Shown: positions 31,593 to 31,916 of the stretch, piece by piece
Position numbering within the stretch: position 1 is the first letter of the stretch
How the letters are laid out: each line of letters begins with the position of its first letter
Source of the DNA: an uncultured Oscillospiraceae bacterium
GTDB lineage: Bacteria > Bacillota > Clostridia > Oscillospirales > Oscillospiraceae
DNA length: 31,916 bases
Direction: 5' to 3'
Assembly: GCA_934573945.1 (NCBI GenBank)
Contig: CAKTMQ010000006.1
Location: forward strand, 1 to 31,916
The notes under the pieces: model-generated
What the model was told of the DNA's origin: nothing
Databases searched by the model: none
Seen by the model: only the letters and a program-made list of their open reading frames with translations
Program-made: the position numbers and the translations under genes

Positions 31593-31916
31593 ATGGCTTT
31601 GTATACAGATACTGTGATGGATCATTTCATGCATCCCCGCAACGTGGGCGAGATCCCCAACGCTGACGGCGTGGGTGAGGTCGGCAACGCCAAGTGCGGT
31701 GACATTATGAAGATGTACCTGAAGATCAAGGACAACGTGATCGAGGACGCCAAGTTCGAGACCTTTGGCTGCGGCAGCGCCATCGCTTCCAGCTCCATGG
31801 CGACGGAGCTGATCAAGGGCAAAACGGTGGACGAGGCGCTGGCCGTCACCAACAAGCAGGTGGTGGAGGCGCTGGGCGGTCTGCCGGCACACAAGCTGCA
31901 CTGCTCCGTGCTGGCG
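31593..31916 (+). CDS. nifU: NifU/IscU-type Fe-S scaffold protein, 5' part
   Basis: The first 108 residues of an IscU/NifU N-terminal-domain scaffold; the frame is open to the window end. Cluster-binding C35 (GNAKCGD), C60 (FGCGSA) and C104 (HCSVLA) are all present, as is the family start 'VMDHFMHPRNVG'. AAAGGAGG lies 7 nt before the ATG. It receives sulfur from the NifS protein encoded just upstream and would supply the many Fe-S proteins of this region. Confidence 0.95.
   Translation, partial: MALYTDTVMDHFMHPRNVGEIPNADGVGEVGNAKCGDIMKMYLKIKDNVIEDAKFETFGCGSAIASSSMATELIKGKTVDEALAVTNKQVVEALGGLPAHKLHCSVLA

Overview
The window looks like chromosomal DNA of an anaerobic, low-oxygen-adapted Clostridia bacterium, most likely a gut Oscillospiraceae-type Firmicute. 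The evidence is a GC-rich, strongly biased coding style, AGGAGG-type ribosome sites, a BMP-type lipoprotein ABC importer, an ECF-type riboflavin importer behind an FMN riboswitch, a single-chain pyruvate:ferredoxin oxidoreductase and a NifS/NifU Fe-S pair. The taxonomic placement is inference; no rRNA or other marker is present.

Layout. (1) 1-1047: 3' part of a BspA-like leucine-rich-repeat protein, then a terminator. (2) 1170-2105: promoter, FMN riboswitch, ribU and a perfect 50-bp palindrome. (3) 2136-3311 (minus): a YgeY-type M20 hydrolase, divergent from a strong promoter at 3628-3656. (4) 3760-21590 (plus): about 18 kb of tightly packed, mostly overlapping genes that look like one transcription unit: molybdenum-hydroxylase large subunit 1, amidohydrolase, PreA-like Fe-S oxidoreductase, FAD and 2Fe-2S subunits 1, iron-sulfur flavoprotein, BMP-type ABC importer (lipoprotein, ATPase, two permeases), FAD, 2Fe-2S and Mo subunits 2, dihydropyrimidinase/hydantoinase and an M19 dipeptidase. 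(5) 21659-22561 (minus): a LysR regulator whose promoter contains a 21-bp dyad. (6) 22811-29092 (plus): RidA, a PLP ammonia-lyase-like enzyme, an aminotransferase preceded by five 16-bp tandem repeats, and pyruvate:ferredoxin oxidoreductase. (7) 29204-30070 (minus): RpiR regulator. (8) 30381-31916 (plus): nifS and a truncated nifU/iscU-type scaffold gene.

How it may work together. Regions 3-6 read as an anaerobic N-heterocycle (probably purine-related) degradation island. An ABC system imports the substrate; two molybdenum hydroxylases, an amidohydrolase, a hydantoinase and the YgeY hydrolase oxidise and open rings; PreA-like and flavodoxin-like Fe-S proteins move electrons. The next operon would turn an amino-acid fragment into pyruvate and then acetyl-CoA, with RidA removing reactive enamines. 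The best single observation is that the two molybdenum hydroxylases differ at the pocket: the first keeps the residues matching bovine xanthine oxidase Glu802 and Arg880, and the second has Ile and Ala there while keeping the catalytic Glu. The second enzyme is therefore predicted to act on something other than a classically bound purine. The classical neighbours YgeX, YgeW and YgfK are not in the window, so this is a variant of the known ygeY/hydA/xdh type of cluster. All substrate assignments are inference.
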